NCBI GenBank assembly: GCA_963921195.1
Contig: OY992538.1
Coordinates: 14,718,330-14,782,329 of the forward strand
DNA from: Pegoplata infirma
Lineage: Eukaryota; Arthropoda; Insecta; Diptera; Anthomyiidae
Direction: 5' to 3'
DNA: 64,000 nt
Each line of letters starts with the position of its first letter. Position 1 is the first letter of the stretch. The position numbers and the translations under genes were made by a program. Under the pieces are notes generated by a model, which worked only from the letters and a program-made list of their open reading frames with translations, was not told the origin of the DNA and did not search any database. Shown piece by piece: positions 59,033 through 64,000 of the stretch.

Positions 59033-59443
59033 TAAACACGAACTGGATAGTATACTTTTGATACTAGAGACTAAATGTAGTAAAACTGCATTTACATTTT
59101 CATTTCGTGATCCTGTTTTCTTTAAAAGAACTTCAAAGTTTTAAAGGATTAAATTTTAAAAAATATTTATTTAATATTTATATTTGTCCTAGGATGCCAC
59201 TAGTGATGAAAAATGAAAGAGGAGAATCTTCCCTTAATTTCCAACTTTATTATTTTTACATCCATCACCAGTATCATCCTAGGACAATTACAAATATTAA
59301 ATAATGTTTATAAAATTTAATCCTCTTAAACTTTGAAGTCCTTTTAAAAGGAAACAGGATCACGAAATAAAAAACTGTAAATGCAGTGTTACTTCGTTTG
59401 ATCTCTACTTTCAGATGTATATCATCCGGTTCATGTTTAATAT
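59033..59443. mobile_element. Foldback MITE, TTAA-type ends
   Basis: The arms pair along almost the whole length: TTAAACACGAACTGGAT against ATCCGGTTCATGTTTAA; ATTTCGTGATCCTGTTT against AAACAGGATCACGAAAT; TTAAAGGATTAAATTTTA against TAAAATTTAATCCTCTTAA; TTTGTCCTAGGATG against CATCCTAGGACAA-like. TTAA at both tips could be a TTAA target site, but the tips are palindromic so this is weak. Confidence 0.65.
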
Positions 59444-59689
59444 TGGCTGCCGGCTGGTGTTTATTTTAGGAGATCGAAAAAGAACCGAAGCACAAATTTT
59501 TACCTCGACCTAACTCGAAGTTCCTCTGTCCCCTTAAAATCGGAATTTCTAAAAAGTACTTTTTTTAGAATGTTTTTTTCGTCGAAGTATTCTATATTTC
59601 ACAGTTTCTAGGACCATTATTTCAGGAAATATAAAAAGTACCAAAAGTCCTTTAAAAGAAAAGAACCAATTAATGTAGGATTTTAAGTT

Positions 59690-60250
59690 TTTTTTTTACT
59701 AAAGTTTAACCTTACATTTTTCCCAGTGTATATTTTCATTTGTCGCTTAAAGACCTTCAACTAAAATTCTTATCAATAATTTGTTTAAACATTCGAAAGC
59801 TTCAAGAGATAGAGGCAGTAATGTCACACGCCCATCATTTTTTTGGAGCGTTCGATGCTCATCGATACGATATACCAGAGAACGACCAACCTCTTCTAAA
59901 GCTTCATACAACCAACATACAGCACATATTCATCCGTACCATATATTAAAGCATCTACTATGTGGTACTTTAACTGACCTCTAACAAATTTTTACAGCTT
60001 CTCTTCATTCATCCTACGGGATTGGCAAGGAAATAAAACGCTTAATGTTTGTTGTTAGCCGCGTGCGCCAAGATTTCCATTTGAAGTTAAAGCGATTACA
60101 TTTGATCATTACTGCATCATTTGTAGGATCAGAAACAACAAGAAGAAAACACCACCAGCATCATCATAAGCCACCATAGAAAGTTAGTACAAGTTAAGTT
60201 TCCAAATCTAAATATCATCCACACATGAGCAATATCAATCTGAGGTTATA
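59690..60250. other. Intergenic, mostly non-repetitive, no gene recognised
   Basis: Moderate complexity with CA- and CACCA-rich text near 60120-60180 and no internal match in the window. Two overlapping short frames (59740-59984) have no family resemblance. Could be a non-coding exon or regulatory DNA; nothing shows this. Confidence 0.35.
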
Positions 60251-60769
60251 TTTAAATATATTTTCGTTTGCCTGTTGGTGCCACTGGCGTAGTTAAACAA
60301 TTTTCTAAAAGGAGTCCTTTTTGGTTCATCCTTTTGTCCGTATACAGAGAACAGGAAATTCAATGAGATTAAATTTACACATTTTAAAATAAAATTGAAC
60401 ATTTCTAAAACATATTTAAAGAATTTCTGAAATAAAATTGGAAATTTCTTAAATACAATTTGCATTTTTTGAAATAGAATTTGAAAAGGTGTAGACCGAT
60501 TTTGTAGACAATTTCTGCTTTATAATGGCCGAGGTAATCTTTGTTTATCTAATTTTACAAAAAACCGAAAAAACTGGGTTTTTGTCAATTTAAAAAACCG
60601 AAACCGAAACCGAAAAAACCGAAAAAAGTCGAATAATTGATCACCCTTCACACGACACATGTGCACATTTCAGATGTGTCATGTGTCATTTTAAAACAAA
60701 AATAATTTGTATGGAAATAAAATTAAAAGTCGGTTTTAAATTTATTTTATTTTTCTGTGATTAGGCTCA
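60251..60769. other. Intergenic, nothing gene-like
   Basis: AT-rich; 60590-60640 has AACCGAAACCGAAAAAACC short repeats and 60650-60690 ACACATGTGCACATTTCAG palindromes, which recur near 61985-62110. Confidence 0.4.
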
Positions 60770-61440
60770 TATTTTTACTTATCAAGAGTACTTATTCAGA
60801 AAAAATGGCACTTTTTTCCTAAAAAGTATTATTTAAGAAAATATAGTACTTTTTGAGAAAAAATACTTATTTTTGGAAAAAAGTACATTTAAAACAAAAA
60901 AAGTACTTTTTAGAAAAAAGTACTTTTTTTTAGAAAAAATGACTTTTTTAGAAAAAAGTACATTTTAGAAAAAAAATCTTTTAAGAAAAAAGTACTTTTT
61001 AGAAAAGTGTACTTTTTTAGAAAAAAGTACTTTTTTAGAAAAAAGTACTTTTTAAAAAAGTAAATTTTTACTACTGTTTTCTTTTTTCTAAAAAAGTACT
61101 TTTTTCTTAAAAAATTACTTTTTTCTTAAAAAGTACTTTTTTTTAGAAATAAATTTTTTTTCTAAAAACTCCTTTTTTTTCTAAAAAGTAATTTTTTTCT
61201 AAAAAAGTACTATATTTTCTTAAACAATACTTTTTAGGCAAACAGTACCATTTTTCTAAATAAGTACTTTTTTTCTGAAAAAGTACGTTTTTATCCTAAA
61301 GGTGCTATAGTACTTTTCTAAACAAGTACTATTTTACCAAAAGAGCTACTTTTTCTAAAAAGTACTTTTTTCTATTATTTCTAAAAAAAAGTACTATTTT
61401 TTCTTAAAAAGGTATTATATTTCTAAAAAAGCACTATTTT

Positions 61441-61889
61441 TATACCCTCCAACCACAGTATGAGGGTATACTCACTTTGTCATTCCGTTTGTAACGCATC
61501 GAAATATCGGTCGGGGACCCCATAATGTATATATATTATTAATCCATGATCGTTTCTAAGACATTCTGTGAATGTCCGTCTGTCCGTCCTTCTGTCTGTA
61601 GATGGCACGATACAGTCCAAAATAAAAGAGCTACCATCCTGTAATTTGGTAATCTTATGGTCCTAGGCAGGTTAAGTTCGGAAATGGGCAAAATCGGACA
61701 AGGGGGAAAAAAGTTCCCCCTTGAAAAACTGAACCAACCTCTGAAAAAATACACTTTTTTCATTGTTTTTTTGTATTTTTGTTAAATAAATGAAAGATTT
61801 ATCGCGAAAAGAAATTATTCTCACCCCCCTCAAAAAAAAACTTCCCCTAACAAAAGATTCGGCACAGCCGAATTTACCACTCCCACTTG
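61441..61889 (+). mobile_element. DINE-1/Helentron-like element R1
   Basis: TATACCCTCCAACCACAG start, TTTGTCATTCCGTTTGTAAC and GCATCGAAATATCGG inside, ATTCGGCACAGCCGAAT and CACTCCCACTTG at the end. 449 bp, inserted in the GTAC field next to a T-run. Confidence 0.72.
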
Positions 61890-62662
61890 TTTTTTCTAAA
61901 AAAGTACGTTTTTTTCTAAATAAGTACTATTTTTTCTTAAAAAAGTATTTTATTTCTTAAAACAAATTATTAAAAAAAAAAAATCTGAAATGTGCCATGA
62001 GCCCATAACTGGCACACGTCACATGTGCCATTGTATGGCACACGGCACATTTCAGATGTGAAATGTGTCATACTAGGGCACATTGCCCATTTCAGATGTG
62101 CCCCTAGTTAAATTTGGTGAGCAAAATATTTGTAGAATATTTTAATCCTTTAACTGGCTTTTTTATTGACTTTTATGTATTTCTTTTAAACAAGGACAAA
62201 AATGAACCCTAAAAACGGGAGCTAGAGGATTAATTTGGTCAAAGGAAAGAAACATTATTTAGAAAAATTGTACTTTTCCTAAAAAGTATTATACATATTA
62301 GAAAAAAGTACTTTTCTGGAAAATAAGTACTTTTTAGAAAAAAAATAAATACTTTTTAGAAAAAATGGATTTAAAAAAAAAAAAAATACTTTTTAAAAAG
62401 TACATTTTTTACTACTTTTTTCTTAAAAAAGTACTTTTTTTTTAAAAAGTACTTTCTTCTAAAAAAATACTTTTTTAAACAAATTTACTTTTTTCTAAAA
62501 AAAGTACTTTTTCTTATTTTTTTTTTTCTAAAAACTACTTATTTTCCAAAAAGGGACTTTTTCTAAAAAAGTACTATATTTTCTTAAATAATACTTTTTT
62601 GTAAAAAAGTACCATTTTTCTAAATAAGTACTTTTTTCCTGAAAAGTACATTTTTTTCTTAA

Positions 62663-63452
62663 TAGTGCATTCACATTGGCGTCGAAACCCCGTTTAACGA
62701 GGTTTCGAGCCATTTGAAAATACGTATTTTCCCACACAAATTGAAACCTTTTTGTATTGAGGTTTCAACGAATGTACGATCGAAACCTTTTAAATTTCAT
62801 AGTTCTCCTCATTTTTACAACTGTTATAATAAAAGAAAATAAATTAAAGAAAGTGTCAAAAATAAAAAAATTAAAAATATTTGTTATTAAGGGTTTGTGA
62901 TTGAAGAAGAAAACATTGTATTTCTAAAAATTATTTTTAATGTGGATTTATTCCAGACCATGGTTTCTGTAGCCACCTCTACGTCATCAGTGGAGAAAAT
63001 TACATTAGATTTAAATTGTTTGATTATTTGTAAGACTGTTTTTTCTATATGTTTTTTCATCAACAGACTTAACTCTGAGTGGAATAGAACCCACGTTCTT
63101 CAAATTTTCCATCAGTTTGCAAAGCAAGTACTCTACCATCTGAGCTATCGACCTGCTTGACAAACTAACAGCAGAAGTTGGTTTGTTCGTATTTCACTAC
63201 AGATGTTAAGTGTGTGACGTCAACAGAATATTTGAATAAAAAACTACAATAAACAAAAGATTTTAATAAATCATTTAAAAATATCCCGTAAATTAATTTA
63301 TTGTGTGTTGTTTAAGCCGGTATAATCGCGAATTTTGTTCGGTAAATTTTGAAAACGTGATAAGTGTCAAATTTTTCGGGTGTGAACGGCTGAGTTTTGA
63401 AAATGAAAATACGTATTTTCAACGAGGTTTCAAAGTCAGTCTGAATGTACTA
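62663..63452. mobile_element. TIR element with tRNA-like module, inserted in the GTAC field
   Basis: Ends TAGTGCATTCACATTGGC and the inverse of TAGTACATTCAGACTGAC; subterminal GAAACC..GTTTAACGAGGTTTC and AAATACGTATTTTC blocks on both sides. The flanking sequence is continuous with 61288-61345 when it is removed, so an approximate empty site exists in the window. No open frame with motifs. Confidence 0.7.
63075..63165 (-). pseudogene. tRNA-like module, degenerate
   Basis: On the - strand: A box TAGCTCAGATGG (63147-63136), GGTAGAGTAC D-arm continuation, then B box GGGTTCTATTCC (63092-63081). A-to-B spacing is longer than in a simple tRNA. The acceptor arms do not pair. After the head the text TCTGTTGATGAAAAAACATATAG resembles TCTGTTAATAATTTTCACATATAG behind the module at 4709-5046. 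Confidence 0.5.
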
Positions 63453-63639
63453 TAAAGGTGCTATTGTATTTTTCTAAACAAGTACTATTTTACAAAAATG
63501 AGCTCCGTTTTCTAAAAAGTATTTTTTTCCTAAAAAAAGTACTATTTTTTCTAAAAAAGTACTTTTTTTATAAAAAGTAAAATTTTTTCTAAAAAGTACT
63601 ATTTTTTATAAAAAAGTACATCAGCCCTTCCGAAAACCA

Positions 63640-64000
63640 TGTTGATAAGGGGACATTCGAATGTTTTTATTTGCCGGAGGATTTTACTCTATTGCTAGGA
63701 CCATTATTTAAGGAAATAAAAAAAGTATCAAAGCAGTATTTTTGACCCCTTCTACAATATTTTTTTCACTAAAAAAACTGTTTACACTTAAAAAAATATT
63801 GCACTAAAAAAAATTTAGACCAAAAAAAAATATTTTTATACATGACTTTGTTAAAAAAATTTTTGAGTCAAATATTCTTGTTAAAGTTATTTTTATTAAA
63901 CAATTTTGATTATAAAATCTTTATTGTATGCTCCCCTTCCATAATTATCTACCTCCGCCACAGTTTGCAAAGTTCAAACATTGGAATGACTCGTTATTTG
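63640..64000. other. Intergenic, nothing gene-like
   Basis: Starts with a fragment of the repeat described at 57340, then A/T runs to the window edge. No frame or element end. Confidence 0.35.

Larger units (their letters stand above)
60770..63620. repeat. GTAC-centred palindromic simple-repeat field
   Basis: AAAAAGTACTTTTT-type units, often TTTTCTAAAAAAGTAC, repeat at 15-30 bp spacing over 60770-61440, 61890-61980, 62260-62660 and 63455-63620. Because each unit is its own inverse, both strands read alike. The R1 copy at 61441 and the TIR element at 62663 interrupt it. The segment GGTGCTATAGTACTTTTCTA (61300-61320) recurs after the 62663 element. Confidence 0.7.

Noticed and set aside
59740..59984. 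Two overlapping short frames with His-rich text
   Set aside because: Under 70 codons, no motif, no splice or start support; left as unassigned intergenic sequence.

Overview
The window looks like a piece of a brachyceran fly genome, most likely a calyptrate (blowfly or house-fly grade); the species is not claimed. It is strongly AT-rich. Its two recognisable genes have clean insect gene structures, and almost everything else is layered transposon debris. Both genes are most easily aligned with their Drosophila counterparts.

Genes. RpS23 (ribosomal protein uS12) lies on the + strand at 14342-15544 in three coding exons, with a TCT/TOP-type start region just upstream. Megator (Mtor, the TPR nuclear-basket nucleoporin) lies on the - strand from 45031 to 22960. 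It has seven coding exons that join in phase to 2411 codons plus a stop. The two genes converge, with about 7.4 kb between their stop codons. Mtor introns 1-3 are swollen by mobile elements (7.7, 4.5 and 2.4 kb), while introns 4-6 are 63-73 bp.

Layout. 1-14300: back-to-back and nested TIR elements, many with 8-9 bp target duplications of hAT type, plus a degenerate Tc1-like element nested in one of them. 14300-15600: RpS23. 15800-22950: foldbacks and MITEs. 22960-45031: Mtor; its intron 2 is almost filled by a 3.9 kb foldback, and intron 1 carries a 2 kb hAT-like element. 45375-53225: a degenerate tandem array with a period near 115 bp, interrupted by three TIR elements, immediately upstream of Mtor. 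53.2-60.3 kb: mostly intergenic, with another foldback, degenerate dispersed repeats and a 5'-truncated LINE with an 11-bp target duplication. 60.7-63.7 kb: a GTAC-centred palindromic simple-repeat field with two elements inserted in it.

Recurrent theme. Degenerate tRNA-like modules (Pol III A/B-box type) sit inside several otherwise unrelated TIR elements (4709-5046, two in 7355-8246, 25.7 kb, 63.1 kb) and one lies loose in Mtor intron 1 (37.3 kb). One is a clear insertion, with an 8-bp target duplication and an empty site preserved in sister copies in this same window. Two of them appear to share a sequence just downstream of the tRNA-like head, which suggests a tRNA-derived SINE family hiding in MITEs. 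Coordinates of ancient repeats are approximate unless a target duplication is stated.
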